64,000 bases of DNA from Anoplolepis gracilipes (Eukaryota > Arthropoda > Insecta > Hymenoptera > Formicidae), in assembly GCF_047496725.1 (NCBI RefSeq), contig NC_132980.1:4888572-4952571 (forward strand), written 5' to 3'. Shown here one piece after another: positions 1-12,575 of this stretch. Position 1 is the first letter of the stretch. Each line of letters begins with the position of its first letter. The notes under the pieces are model-generated. The model made no database searches. It was given only the letters and a program-made list of their open reading frames with translations, and was not told the origin of the DNA. A program made the translations under genes and the position numbers.

Positions 1-2
1 CC

Positions 3-422
3 ATGAATTCTATAGTGCAATTTTTACAAAATCATGAAATTGGTTTACCAAGGACTTATACAAGATCGTTAAAACTGTTTTTCAAGATCCGTGAAAATAT
101 AGATTTTTTATGTGGTGTGATCGATGAATATATCGATATAGAACATATGCGATTTAAAGACGTTCCGGAAATAAGGCATCTTCAAAAAGTGAGGCTGCTA
201 CTGATAAAAAAAATAAGAAGAAAAGACCTTTTAGAAGAAAGAAGAAAGCGACTTGTACATAACTCATTTAATACACACACACACACACATGTGTTGAAAA
301 AACTGATAAAGACTCAAAGGATCTTTTGTCTATCGATCTCGCTGCGTAATTTAAGCCTAGATACCGACGCGTATAAATCATTCATCACGGAATTGCATCT
401 GCCAGCGGTAATGACCGGCTAA
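3..422 (+). CDS. Unrecognised 139-codon ORF
   Basis: An open frame of 139 codons starts at an ATG three bases into the window and stops at 422. I do not recognise a domain. The first ~85 residues are charged and look like helical protein, with a run of Arg/Lys around residues 68-84. After that the frame reads through a short CA repeat (His-Thr repeats near residue 91), which weakens the case for the C-terminal part being real protein. The true start may lie outside the window. It sits directly before microsatellites and a fold-back MITE, so it may be a fragment of a mobile element or the 3' exon of a gene to the left. No function is proposed. Confidence 0.3.
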   Translation: MNSIVQFLQNHEIGLPRTYTRSLKLFFKIRENIDFLCGVIDEYIDIEHMRFKDVPEIRHLQKVRLLLIKKIRRKDLLEERRKRLVHNSFNTHTHTHVLKKLIKTQRIFCLSISLRNLSLDTDAYKSFITELHLPAVMTG

Positions 423-462
423 TTTGGCAAATTTTTTATCTTTTTAAATTTTTAATTTTAAA

Positions 463-570
463 ACATACACACGCGCACACACACACACACACACACTTTA
501 TATGTATACACATACACACTTTTTAAATAAAAATTTATGTTAAACTTATATATATATATATATATATATA
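463..570. repeat. (CA)n and (TA)n microsatellites
   Basis: A CA tract (about 466-497) is followed by AT-rich sequence and a TA tract (about 548-570) that directly abuts the MITE beginning at 571. The MITE therefore inserted into a TA-rich target. Confidence 0.8.
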
Positions 571-1511
571 CAGGGTTTCCCAGAACAACCTTCCGTCCGT
601 AAAATGACATATTCCTGACACAATTCTAAGACAATTTTTCCTTTACCAAAATTTGATTTGAAGCATAGTTTTTGAATTATAAGCAAAAATAGTTAGCAAA
701 TCACACGTCGAGTATAGAAGGCAGGCAGGAGCGGCGCGGCGCACCGCGAGCGCGGGCGCAGCTGACCGTGCGACGAGTGATTACCACTGCATGAGTCGCT
801 AATTATTTTATCTTATAACATAAAATTATGTTTTAAATAAAATTTTGATAAAGAAAAAAATGTCTTATAATTACGTCAGAAATAAATGTTCCTTAAAATA
901 ACGTCGGACGCTGCAATCAGCTGATTGCTACACGCGATGTGTCTCTCAGCTGAGCCGAAAAATCAATATATCGATCGGTCTGAAGTCGTCAACGACAATG
1001 TCGATGACAATCGAAGGAGCGTCGCCGTCGCGGAGACGGTTATTTTTCTCTCTCTTTCTCTCACTTACTCTGTCCCTTTCGTTTACGCACGCACTCAGAC
1101 ACACACACATCGCGTGTAGCAATCAGCTGATCGCAGCGTCCGACGGCCGGCGATCCGGAACAACTTTTGGTCATTAAAAAAACGTTATTTTAAGGAACAC
1201 TTATGACGTAATTATAAGACATTTTCTTTCTTACCAAAATTTTATTTAAAGCATAATTTTATGCTATAAGATAAAATAGTTAGCGACTCATGCGGCGGTA
1301 ATCACCCGTCGGACAGTCAGCTGCGTCCGCGCTCGCGGTGCGCCGCGCCGCTCCTGCCTGCCTTCTATACTCGACGCGTGATTTGCTAACTATTTTTGTT
1401 TATAACACAAAAACTACGCTTCAAATCAAATTTTGGTAAAGGAAAAATTGTCTTAAAATTGTGTCAGGAATACGTTATTTTACGGACGGAAGATTATTCT
1501 GGGACACCCTG
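571..1511. mobile_element. Fold-back MITE, CAGGG...CCCTG ends
   Basis: A 941-bp non-coding element begins CAGGGTTTCCCAGAAC and ends with the inverted counterpart TTCTGGGACACCCTG. The two arms (about 571-942 and 1108-1511) are long inverted repeats that stay alignable for more than 350 bp, so the unit can fold into one long hairpin. The central ~165 bp is not paired. The element is flanked on both sides by TA repeats, so the target duplication cannot be delimited. A shorter relative lies at 14946-15327. The 64-codon ORF inside the loop crosses low-complexity sequence and is not credible. The superfamily is not assigned. Confidence 0.8.
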
Positions 1512-1639
1512 TATATATATATATATATATATTACTTATTTCCACCTTCATTGTCTATCCCATCCTTCTTTCTCTGTATTAGATATAATTAGATAATAAG
1601 ATAACATTTAATATTATAAAAAAACTTAACATACAAAAA

Positions 1640-2235
1640 TTATCTTTTTTCTCGCGTACGCCTTAGCCTCCGTCTTATCGCGCCTCCACTATCCTCCTTC
1701 CTCTCTATTCTTTCTCTCGCACCCCATAACACGTTCTCCTTCTCGCTATCCTTCTTCCTCTCTATTCTTTTCTCTCGCATCCATATCTCCTTTTCCTACC
1801 ATCTCCTTGTCCTACGCTATATAGAACGCCTATAGCACCGTCTCCCTCTAACGCGTTGCGAACGCCTATAGCATCTTCTCCCTCTACCGCGTTGCGAACG
1901 TAATTATTTATTGCAAATATACATTATGGATAAACAGAGTGGGGTGATTATTTTATCTATAACAGTTGACATTCCTCTCTCTCACCATCAGACTTCCGCA
2001 GTCAGTCGGAGAGGACACTCCCTCCACGTGCGGAACCATATGTATACCTCCCCCCTCCCCCCTTTCAATCAGGGTGAGATTTTGGTACCACCCTTCCTCC
2101 TCAATTTGGGGGGACATTTGGTACCTCCCCCTTCCCTGTCAGCCGGGGTGGGACATTTGATCCCCCCTCTACGGTCAGTACGGGGGGCGAGGTACCTCGC
2201 CCCGCTTACCTTATCCCCCCTCAGATCCAAGTATT
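1640..2235. repeat. Pyrimidine-rich direct repeats and GGTACC-rich block
   Basis: Three small repeat families lie side by side. A ~40-bp pyrimidine-rich unit occurs at about 1689 and 1746. A 36-bp unit containing GAACGCCTATAGCA occurs at 1824-1859 and 1860-1895 in perfect tandem. From about 2050 to 2220 a GC-rich stretch repeats the motif GGTACC four or so times among C-runs. The 108-codon ORF across this block (1911-2237) is proline-rich low complexity and overlaps another equally open frame, so I do not call it a gene. This may be the edge of an uncharacterised element. Confidence 0.55.
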
Positions 2236-2240
2236 AGAAC

Positions 2241-4342
2241 TTTCTTATTATATCTACTAACAAATATTTAAAACAAAACTCAATTTCCACATAAATTTAA
2301 TTTAACTCAAAAACAAAAAACTAGCTGAAATTCTTGCTAGTTAAACTTAATTATTTAACTTGAATTATTATTTATTGTATTTTTATATAACCTTTTTTTT
2401 TTAAGAAAAACTAAAATATTTTCATAAAATATCAAGTTGATAAAATATGATGCTTTTGATAAAAATGTCATCCGTTATAGAGCATGTATTTATCATGTAT
2501 TTCAAAGAAACTGTACTTAAATACGCACAATTAATGTACGTTTCGTTACATTACACAAAATGTTAAAATAAATCGAAATTAATCAATAGTACTTGCTTAA
2601 TAGGTAATTACTATTTATAGTATATCACATATAGCCAGATCGCGCAAAATTTCGATTTTAATTATATATAATCATATGTAATCACAAAAATCCATTTTTT
2701 CTCATTTTAATTATAGTATGTAAGAGTTTTCATGTTATTTACATAACTATTTCTATTTCTCTCGACTATCTAACAATAACTAAAAATTTTTACTATAAAC
2801 TGCTATAAAATATGTATTCACAATATTATAAGATCATCACTACTGATCACTAGTGTGATACAAGTAGAAAAGATTTGTTTCTCAAACATTATTGCCTAAG
2901 TTATAATACAATATCTCTTTATTTTATTTAAACAAACCATATACTGCTATTCTTCTATTCTTTTATTTTTTTATTATTTTTTTTATTTTAAAGACGAAAT
3001 ACATATTTAGAATGAAAATATTGTTCTTTGTTTCTCATTTTCGTTTTTGTTTTGTACGTAAAATTATGTGACAATTGTGAGAGAAAACATACAATTTCCA
3101 GACTTACAAGTGTACAGTCCAGAAGAAAGGTGAGCAGTATGTAAGCTTTTGTAGTAGATGACATGCTTTTGTGCTCTTTAAAATTGACAAGATTATATAT
3201 CACAGTAAATCTTGTATGCTTTTAAACAGAGAATTAATTATACGCAAATAATTTGTCGCGATCATTTTAAATTATATTTTTTTTGAGTGTATTTTACTAA
3301 ATTTATTTCAAAATGACTGTAATGTACTTACTTAATCAGGTAATAGCTGGCACTGTTGACTACAATGTTATCAGCGTTGTAGCGATCGTTAATTTCAGAT
3401 GCACGTGCAAGCAATTTTATTGGGCAACCAAATGTGACAAGTATCGTAAAAAAAATTTTATCAATTTTATATTTATTAATATAACATAATATATAATAAA
3501 AAATAATAAAATATATTTAAAAAAATATATAAAAAAATTAACATTTTGCATGTTTATTTTATTAATCTAATTATTTTATTTTACTATTTTCCGTTTGTCA
3601 TTTTAATAAAAAATAAAGAAGGAACTCAATAAAAGATATCTTAGAATTTAAACAAAACAAATAATTAATAGAAAATGGAAAAATAAGAATCAAGCGTAGT
3701 AAGTAATGCGCAAATTATTTTATTTAAAATAAAATCTGAAAGTTTAATTAATAAATACATATTAATATGTTTTTATTATAAGTTTTAAAAAATAACTGTT
3801 TTATCATATTATTTATAATAATTTAATAAAAAAGGCAAACAGTTAAATTTGAACGAAAGCATAAACAATAATAAAATTTTTTAAAAATTAATATATGTAT
3901 AATATATAAATATATATTTATATTTATTCAATAATTACTGAACAATAACTATTATCAATACGAAATATGTATACTGCTAATACGGATTCACAACAAAATA
4001 CTTTTATAGTAATGCATGCGTATTCTTCGTAGCATGTAGTTATTAAACAAAATTATACTATTGCGTCAATATCATCTTATTTCGCAGTTGTGTAAGCGGA
4101 TCTTTCTTATTTATTGCATTGATAATAAATCGTTATTTATTAATATTGGCTTTCAGTTAGCTCTATTTTTGTATAAAAACATATTATTTTTCTTATATGA
4201 GTAAATTACTTATTGCCATAATTGCTATATATTTAATGTATAATATATTGTAAAAAATCGTAATATTTAAACTATAATATATTTTTTATAAAAATATGCT
4301 ATATGTCTATATAGCTACACAAATTATATTATATAAATACAT

Positions 4343-4373
<31 letters not shown>

Positions 4374-4465
4374 ATTATTTACTACATATATTATATATAA
4401 TATATATTATTATATTTTATTATAGATAGTTAAATTTGTATTATATTAATTTAATAAATAAATAA

Positions 4466-4497
<32 letters not shown>

Positions 4498-6017
4498 GTA
4501 TGTATATTTATTTATTTATTTTTATTATATTTAATTATTAGTTAATTTTTTATAAAGAACATTTTTGGAGATACTATTTTGATGACAACTTTTTGTAAAT
4601 TAAATATTATATTTTAAAATTTTATTATATTATAAACGATATTTTTACTATTAAGTCAATGTCACATATTCTTTTTATCTGTTAATATTATTTAATTGTT
4701 ATAAGTGTTGCGATAAAAAATGACGCAGTACTCATGTGTATGCATGGCATATGTTTTCATGGCTATTCTCGCAACTCTTCCAGTGTCCCTTCTTTTCTTC
4801 GACGTGTACTGCCATTTTTATTTTTTTGACCGTTTTTACGTAGAAGGATAATTGTCCCCCATATTTTCTTTCTTTCTTCCTTTTCTTCATTTTATTAATC
4901 TGGAGTGGATAAATTAAATAGAGTATACTTTTTGCTTCTATTAACTTATTTACTTCTTCGCTCTTTATCATTCTCGGCATCTTATATTATCGAAAGCAAC
5001 AATAATTGACAAGTGCGGCGGGCATCGGAGAATACATTTGTCAAACCAGTGAACTCTAGTGAACAATCAGTTTTGGTAATATATATCTCTTTTCTTATCG
5101 CGAGAGAGACGCTCGAAATAAATCGTGTCAAGGCTTTTCTGTCCTTTTTTCATTTTAACGTTAACTCATTTTAACAATCTAAAGGGAAGGTCGTGATAAA
5201 TTGCCATATTCCAAAGTTTGTGAAAATAATTACAAGATATTTGTAAGAATTCATCGTTAAAGAAACAGTAAATACACTGCAAAAAGAAATTCGAATTCTC
5301 TGTTGCAAACGCGAATGCAAATCTACAAGACACTTATATTACCTGTTCTTATGTTCATACAAATTTTAACAGCGTGGGAATTTGCAATTTCAATATTTAT
5401 AATTCTCACAAGTTAAGTGTAACGTTACAAATAACAATAAATTAATTTTTCGTTTGTATTAGTGATAATATCGGTATTAATAGTGTTACGAATCGCAGAG
5501 TTTGTGTGACAAAACAAATATTTAATTAAATATGGATGCGAAATTCACATTGGAAAATTAAGAAGAACAAATATTTACCGACACAAAAAGTGCAAGCTTA
5601 AAATATTAAAATTTTCAAAAAATCTACACAGTATATACTAACAATAACCCAGCCAGCAAAAGTAGTTATTTTGACGTCAAAATAACTATTTTTGCTACCT
5701 GGGAAAATAATTTTTATTACAAAAATGTAATTAAACTTAATATCTTTATCTTTCATGTGGAATTATTATATTAAGAAGAGAAAAAGATAAAGTTCGGATA
5801 ACTTTTAAAAATGCTTTTAAAGTCATTCTTATTTACTTATTGCTAGTAGAAGAAAGAAAAATTGAAAGAACTCTAATAATTTTTATCATGGTTTTTTAAT
5901 TTTACAAATATAAAATGATAAGAAAAAAAAAGTCTTAAAACCTAATTGTAATATAAGCATAAAAACTTTTTTACGTTTTATGTCGCATAAAAAAGTACAT
6001 TTTTATTCATATTTCAG
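2241..6017. other. AT-rich intergenic region upstream of the elongase
   Basis: No convincing coding sequence is visible over nearly 3.8 kb. It holds strongly AT-rich DNA, TA tracts near 4338-4400 and 4468-4490, and a near-perfect palindrome at 5648-5703 listed separately. Two short minus-strand ORFs (2988-3203, 4732-4980) have the composition of random AT-rich sequence. Because the first coding exon of the elongase is preceded by a splice acceptor at 6016-6017, the promoter and at least one non-coding exon should lie somewhere in this interval, but I cannot place them. Confidence 0.5.
5648..5703. repeat. 56-bp near-perfect palindrome centred on GACGTC
   Basis: Two 28-base arms meet with no spacer at GAC/GTC (5673-5678). 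About 25 of 28 positions pair. The inner arm reads AGTTATTTTGAC against GTCAAAATAACT. It lies about 350 bp before the elongase start codon. It could be a very small fold-back element or a cruciform-forming site; the CRE-like centre may be coincidence. Confidence 0.6.
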
Positions 6018-6049
6018 GTACTATACAGCAGATACAGTACATCACCAAC

Positions 6050-7132
6050 ATGATTGATTTTATACGACAGCTATTCAATTATACTGAAATTTTAAACAAT
6101 ATTGAAGGTGAGCTTACTAACACTATAAAGAAAGTCAATTTTGAAATATAGATTCCTCTATTCACGAGAAATATGCTGAACGAGATAACATAAATGTACT
6201 ATGAATTTATTAAATGCGATCAATTCTTGCAACTTTATAAAAGTTCTTTTATCTATTCATTATTGTCTATATCTATTCTATTTATATTAATTTATACAAC
6301 ATAAAACACTTTTTATAGTCACGAAAACATTAATGTTGTCCAGTGCGATTCTGTCAAATTTCTTTTGTGTGATAAGAGTTATAATTTCTTGTTTAATAAT
6401 TAATTGTATTAATTGTAATCAATCTCTTTTGACACTTGCAAAGAATAAAAAAAAAACTTTACAAAATAAAGAATTTTTAAAAATGTCGATACAACTGGGA
6501 CAATTTTAATACTATTAATAACATTTGTGCAGAGTTGGGAATGTTACTAAGAAAGTAACGATTCGTTATTTTTTTGCCGTTATTAAAGATATTCACTGCC
6601 AGTATTGAAAATCTATACGTTACATACACACTAGGTCCACTTACTCGTTAATTGTGGAATGAGAAAAAGACCACAAAGAAATAGAAGAAAAACTTATTTC
6701 CTGGACTCGCGCATCTCAGAGTTAACAAATTAGACCAGTGCTATAAAATTTCAGCAGTAAATAACAGAATAAGCAAATTAATGGTTCTCTGCACATTGGA
6801 TGCAATAAGCGATATTCAACAAAAGCTCTGTTTTTCTAGGTATTACATTTAAAAGCAGAGCTCTCATTGGATATTACTCATTCTGCAGTTTAATATTTAA
6901 GAAAAATCTAGTATGTCAGAACCATAAGATGTGAACACAAATTATAAGGGAACGTCGGGTACAACCGCGGGGTACAGTGGTACAGAGTCGATCAATAAAC
7001 TTGTGTTTTTTCTTATAGTGGATATTCCAAAGAATATTTTTTTAATAAAAAAAACATAGATTTATTTTTTTTTAATATGTTGAAAACTTGCTCAATGCTT
7101 ACATTGGCCGTTCTTACATTGACCCCACGGTC

Positions 7133-7176
<44 letters not shown>

Positions 7177-7782
7177 CAATATTGACATTAATCTTCTTGT
7201 GAAATAAAATAAATAAACCTTGCACTTTTAATTATATGTGATACCTTTAACGCCCTAAAGCGCGCGATTTATTGAACAAAGATAACTAAAGTAACGATAA
7301 AAGTAACGTTAAATTCGTTACCGTTACTATAAAAAAGTAACGACGTTACACATAGAAAAAAGTAACGATCGTTACCAAAAATAAGTGACAGTAACGCGTT
7401 ACTTTCCAATCCTGCATTTGTACCATATAACTTATTTGTTATTTTGAAAGAAAATTGTGACAACTAAGGAATAAATATATATAATCGAAAAATACTTGTT
7501 TGTAAGACAAATTTCATAAATAATGGGAAAATACAACAAGAATCCTTTTATTTTATGTATATAATATTATCTATATAACGTTAAATTATTAAATGAGTGT
7601 AAAAAATATAACTGCAATAGTAAATATTGCATTAAGAATTTAAAAAATATATATATGTATATATGTATAAGGTTAAACTCTAACAAGGAAAGATAATGTC
7701 CCCCTCCGATTTTAATGCGCTTTAAATATGTGGTAATTTATTTTTACTACCTGGACGTAAAAATGGGTTAATTCTAACGGGC

Positions 7783-7813
<31 letters not shown>

Positions 7814-9968
7814 ATCAAAATAATAAATATTTCTAATTTAATAATTCATTTGTTTTAAAAAGGTTTCAAAATTTATTCATAAAATGTAACAAGTTATTTA
7901 TATTGCACAGGCGCTATTAATCAGAAATTTTCGACGTGTTTTATAACTTTTCATAAAAATAGACAAATTATATTTTCTTGTATGACAGTAATAGACACCT
8001 GGCCTTTAATGGGGTCTCCGGGTCCTATGTTATGTATTATCAGCACATATTTGATATTCGTATTGAAGGTTGGACCAAAAATGATGGAAAAGAAACCACC
8101 TTTTCAGCTGAAAACCGTTATAATCTTATATAACGCGTTTCAAGTGCTCTTCAATACTTGGTTAACATATTTGGTAAAGTTATGATTTCATATCTCTATC
8201 ATTAAATGCGTGACAAATTGTAAGATTTGATGCAAAATAATCTCTAAAAATTATTCGTCCATTTCAGATATTTAGTTTCATTATTAAATATAAACATTTG
8301 TACTTTCCTTATGGATGCAATTTTTATTCATTACATGATGCAGAAGCCAAACGTACACAATTAGTGGTAAGCAGTTTGTTCATAATTTTTAATAATTGTA
8401 AATTGGATTAAATTTTAACAATTTACAGTAAACACATTTTTTAACGATATTATGTATATGTTTCGACGAATAGTTATTACAAGGTGGATATTGGTATTTC
8501 TTCGCAAAAGTAATCGAACTTCTAGACACGGTAAGCAAATAATTATATACAAATAAAATTAACTAATAAATTAATAATTAAGTTTAATATGCATTAATGG
8601 ATTCACAAAGTTTTTGCTAAGACATTTGGAAAAACAATTTGCATTTGTAATTTCTTGCTACCGTTATCTTTCAAAAGTTACACCATTCTTTCGTCATTTA
8701 ACAAAAGCAATTATATTGCCTTATAGAATTAAAATTTTTATTTTTATTTTTGTGTACAGTTGCTATAAAATTTTTGTGGTGCAATCACTTTAAAAAGGAT
8801 AGTTCTATATGAAATAATATTTATGATTTTGAGATTAAATTACATTCTATAAATCTTTACTTTAACTAACAAATTGTTTATTAATTTTAAAAAGCTAAAA
8901 GTGCTTTCTGCAATTCATGAATCTCGAAATATATTAAATTTATTAACGTTTGACATAGCCAATCCGTTTAGAATGTTCAATTTCATAGATAAATACATCT
9001 AAATACCTAATGAAAATTTTATTGTGCGTGTGTTAAATATTTTCTAAATTTATTTATTTATTCTTTTTATTAAATATAATTTCTTTAATCGCACAATTTT
9101 ATATTAAAATCACAATAAAAATTATTGAATGTTACAAATTAAAATAACATTTAAATTAAATTATTAAATGTCAATTAAATATTGATGAAATAATATATTA
9201 AAACATAAAAAATATAAGAAAATATTGAGACAAAATAAAAAATAATTTATAAAGAAAATAAAATTTTTAATATAATATTCTACTTTTCAAGGTATTCTTT
9301 GTTCTGAGGAAGAAACAATACCAAGTGACTTTTCTTCATGTTTATCACCACACCTTAATGGCCACTTTCTCATGGTGCTGCTTGAAATTATTACTTGGTG
9401 AACAGGCTATTGTTGTAGGTTTCTTGAATTCCATAGTTCACGTTATTTTGTACATTTATTATTTTATCGCGGCACTTGGCTCCAAGTACAGAAAATACCT
9501 GTGGTGGAAAAAATATATGACCTTGATTCAACTGGTAAATATCTCTTAAAATATTGATTAAATTGTCAAAGTAATTTTAAAAATTATTCAGCATCTCATT
9601 ATTATTATTTTATGTTGATAAAATCATGAAACATTTAATAACAATAGGATTCGTAGTATTATATATTTTAGAACATTTTTTTTATTTTATTCCTTTCAAT
9701 TATTTTCTTTAATTAATGTATATGCTGCTGAATCTATTATATTGTTAACATTATTAAAAACATTGTTTATATAAATCAGATTTAATAAATTTTCTTTTAT
9801 AATTTTCAGCTACAATTTGCACTAATGTTAGTCTACCTAATGCTAACATTGGCCATGAATTGTCAATCATCGAAGATTTTGACCTATTTCTTCACAATGA
9901 ACGTGATAATCTTCATTTACTTGTTCAGCGACTTTTATCGAAAATCATACAAGACAAAGGTCCAATAA
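6050..9968 (+). CDS. Very long chain fatty acid elongase (ELOVL family), six coding exons
   Basis: The ELO family condenses malonyl-CoA with long acyl-CoA in the endoplasmic reticulum, the first step of chain elongation; in insects it feeds cuticular hydrocarbons and other very long lipids. Coding exons are 6050-6107, 7989-8173, 8268-8366, 8474-8530, 9292-9534 and 9810-9968, all with GT-AG introns and matching phases, giving 266 codons, the usual size for the family. Visible signatures are YWYFFAKVIELLDT (residues 120-133), the catalytic histidine box HVYHH (149-153), a following aromatic-rich membrane region, LQF at 215-217 and a C-terminal KTKVQ that fits the KXKXX ER-retrieval pattern. Several hydrophobic segments agree with a multipass membrane protein. 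An acceptor at 6016-6017 implies an upstream non-coding exon. The frame is intact and looks functional. Which ELOVL subtype it is cannot be decided here. Confidence 0.93.
6530..7414. mobile_element. hAT-type MITE in elongase intron 1
   Basis: An 885-bp non-coding element starts CAGAGTTGGGAATGTTAC and ends GTTACTTTCCAATCCTG. Its flanks are CATTTGTG (6522-6529) and CATTTGTA (7415-7422), an 8-bp target duplication with one difference. Both ends carry AAGTAACG-type subterminal repeats in inverted orientation, again clustered at 7290-7405. An 8-bp duplication and CA-G termini fit the hAT superfamily. A (TA)n tract at 7136-7171 lies inside. Short minus-strand ORFs here cross that tract and are not genes. 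Confidence 0.85.
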
Positions 9969-10037
9969 TAAAAGTTCTCACAGTTGTGAAAGAATACGGA
10001 CTTATATTCGAATTTGTTTATATCTAAAATTTTACAT

Positions 10038-10043
10038 AATAAA
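10038..10043 (+). terminator. Polyadenylation signal of the elongase
   Basis: AATAAA lies 70 bases after the elongase stop codon, a normal distance for a compact insect 3' UTR. Confidence 0.65.
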
Positions 10044-11065
10044 CGCATGTTTAATGTTAAAGCATATTCTGAATGGCGAAATGTAATAAGATGACTGCAG
10101 TGCAGTTATCTTCTATAATTATGTCATTCACTTTTACAATTAAAAATAATATCTGTACTATTTGTTAGAAATACATAAATATATAATATTAACAATATAC
10201 AGGCTGTGCCGTATCATTTTAATGTACATTTGTCCTTTAAAGTAGATGTTAAAATTTTTGTTACACTTATATTGTAAGGCTTCTTATATTATACATATTA
10301 TGCTGCGTCTCTTAACTTAACTCTTAAATAATTCTTAAACTTAACTTGAAATTACTGAAGATAATTAGTATCCAATGTTTCATGTGATCAACCGAAATTA
10401 TGTCTTGATATGGAGTCTGTGTGACTTAGAATTCTGGAATTAATTAAAAGATTAATTAAAAATTATCCCATTTATGTCGTATTTGATGTCATTTTAATCG
10501 CCAAAATCTCATTCATCCATTAAAATTATTTTCAACCGATAAAATGTGCAAAAATGTCATCATTTTGTGACTAAATTTTAAGCAAAATAGCAAGTTAGGG
10601 TAAACTCAGGTAAGATGGCCATAGTTTTTTAAAATGCAAAAAACATACTTTTATTTGTGTTATTTTTTAATAATGTTTGACATATTATCTTCACTGAAGC
10701 TTAAATTATGTAATATTATCGAAATTAAAAGGAAAATATTTAATAGAAATTTTTTATTATCAAAATAGTACAACATAAGCATTGGCCATCTTATTCAACT
10801 TTTAAGGAAAAGATGACCATAGTGACAGAAAGATGGCCATAATATTTATAAAAAAATAGTGAAAACAAAAATAAAAATGATAGATTATATAACAATTTAC
10901 ATATCTTTATGTCTAACGTCGATTACCATAGCTTAATTGTAATTTATTCGACGTTATAACAGTTTTTAGTGGACAAATGAAAAATTTTGTAGGTAGTCAA
11001 AAGTAAAAATATAAGATTACAATATCGTTATTTCGAACAATATATGCACATAAACTACTGTAAAT

Positions 11066-11125
<60 letters not shown>

Positions 11126-11140
11126 TCTGATTGTTGATTA
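10044..11140. other. Intergenic; repeated GATGGCCAT motif and TA tract
   Basis: No gene is visible. The motif AAGATGGCCATA or its complement occurs near 10613, 10784 and 10831, and a variant AGATGACCATA near 10812. A sequence resembling one end of the CAGGGTGTCCC elements (CAGGCTGTGCCGTATC) sits at 10201 without a partner. A 53-bp (TA)n tract spans 11070-11122. The repeated motif may belong to the terminal region of an old element that carried the neighbouring MADF gene, but I see no matching right end. Confidence 0.45.
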
Positions 11141-11144
11141 AAAA

Positions 11145-12575
11145 ATGGGTGATCATAATACTTATTATTCTGATAATTTTTTGAGATCCTCTGAATTTAT
11201 AGAGGATAAAAATTGGACTTGATGCAACAATTAAATATGAAAAAGATACTTTATTAATTGATTTAATCAAAGGTTGTGATCTCATCTCTACAACAAAACT
11301 TTAAAAGATTATCGAGATCAATTAATGAAAGAAAATTCGTGGCTTGAAATTGCAGAACTAATGCAATTATCAGGTAAATATTTTTCCCCATGTAAATATT
11401 TTATTTAATTTTTACTGAATTTTTTATTACTAAAATGAAGTTCTTTTTATTCATGTTGATCAAAGTAACAGTATTTTTAATCTTGTTTCTAATTTTTTAT
11501 GAGAGAAACCGAAACCTGTTTATAATAAGAGTAGTTTCAACTTGATAGATCAATTAACATTCAGAATATTTTTATTGCAATGATTAATAAATTAAAGATT
11601 CAATTAACATTTTTATAATTTTTAAGTAAACCAATGTCAACTTAGATGGACTCGTTTAAGAAAAAGATATTCAAAGGAAAGAAAACAAAGGCAAAATGAG
11701 ACAAAAAGTGAGAGGGGACAATCAAATCGAGTAGTATGGCCACGACATGAGAGTATGAAGTTTTTTGAAAAACATATAGCAAAAAGAAAGTAAGTTAATG
11801 CAATTTTGTAATGCAATTTTGTTATTGACTCGCATCTGTTTTAAAGTGAAAATAATTCAATCAATTTAGTTGAAAATCCATTTAACATTGCTCTTTGTGC
11901 ATTCTCAATCACAATATGACTTGAAATTAAACATTTTTCATTGCAGCACATACAGCAATCTATCACAACAAATAATAAACAATAAAGAAAACATACCGCG
12001 TTGCTCACAAAACATTCTAAGCTTAAAAAGTTCACAGAATAGTTCAGAAGCTTCAGCAGTGATTCCATCTCCTAATTCTGTAGTTTCTTTAAATGGAAAT
12101 CAACAACACTCATTATTTAGTGCAACAAATCCATACATTATGAAGCCTATATCAACACCTCAGCAAACATGTATGTACATCTACGCCAACATCCACTGCT
12201 TTTAAAGTACCTGCAATAATAGAAAGAAATTCATCTATGTTTTCGATAGAATCTTCACATGGATCTACATCACTAGCTGAAACTAATACAAACCGTGACA
12301 AATGTTTTATATCTATAAAGAAACAGCGAAAGTTAGAGTCAGAGAAAATAGAAGAAACTCTGTTAACGTTGACAACTCAACTATCTGATAAAATAATAAA
12401 TAATCCTTCTCATCTGGTTGCAAAATCAAAAATTGAAAACATCAAAGAAGTGATGATAAATTTGCAGATTTCATAGCAGCAGAATTACAAAACATGCCAC
12501 AAGAATTACATACGTAAAAAAAAGAAAAAACGAATAATTGATATATTATGGACTACGGAGAATTGATATGCTTAG
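11145..12575 (+). pseudogene. MADF-BESS domain protein, decayed
   Basis: MADF-BESS proteins are DNA-binding transcription regulators; MADF-like proteins are also carried by PIF/Harbinger transposons. After an ATG at 11145 the first 25 codons end in a stop. The MADF domain follows in another frame: DTLLIDLIKGCDLI, a one-base shift near 11285, then YNKTLKDYRDQLMKENSW, a GT-AG intron at 11374-11626 in consistent phase, and VNQCQLRWTRLRKRY. A second intron (11790-11945) leads into a Ser/Asn-rich linker, shifted in frame near 12170. A BESS-like end, DDKFADFIAAELQNMPQEL, lies at about 12451-12510 in a further frame, followed by a lysine/arginine run beyond a shift. With at least three frameshifts and one early stop, while introns and domain order are kept, this is a pseudogene of a once spliced gene. 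A transposon origin is possible but unproven. Confidence 0.65.

Noticed and set aside
925..1119. 64-codon plus-strand ORF
   Set aside because: It lies in the arm and loop of a non-coding fold-back MITE and ends in a CA repeat translation.
1911..2237. 108-codon proline-rich ORF and an overlapping 64-codon ORF
   Set aside because: Both frames of the same GC-rich repeat are open; no domain, low complexity.
4732..4980. 82-codon minus-strand ORF
   Set aside because: Lys-rich random composition in AT-rich DNA, no family resemblance and no splice signals in place.
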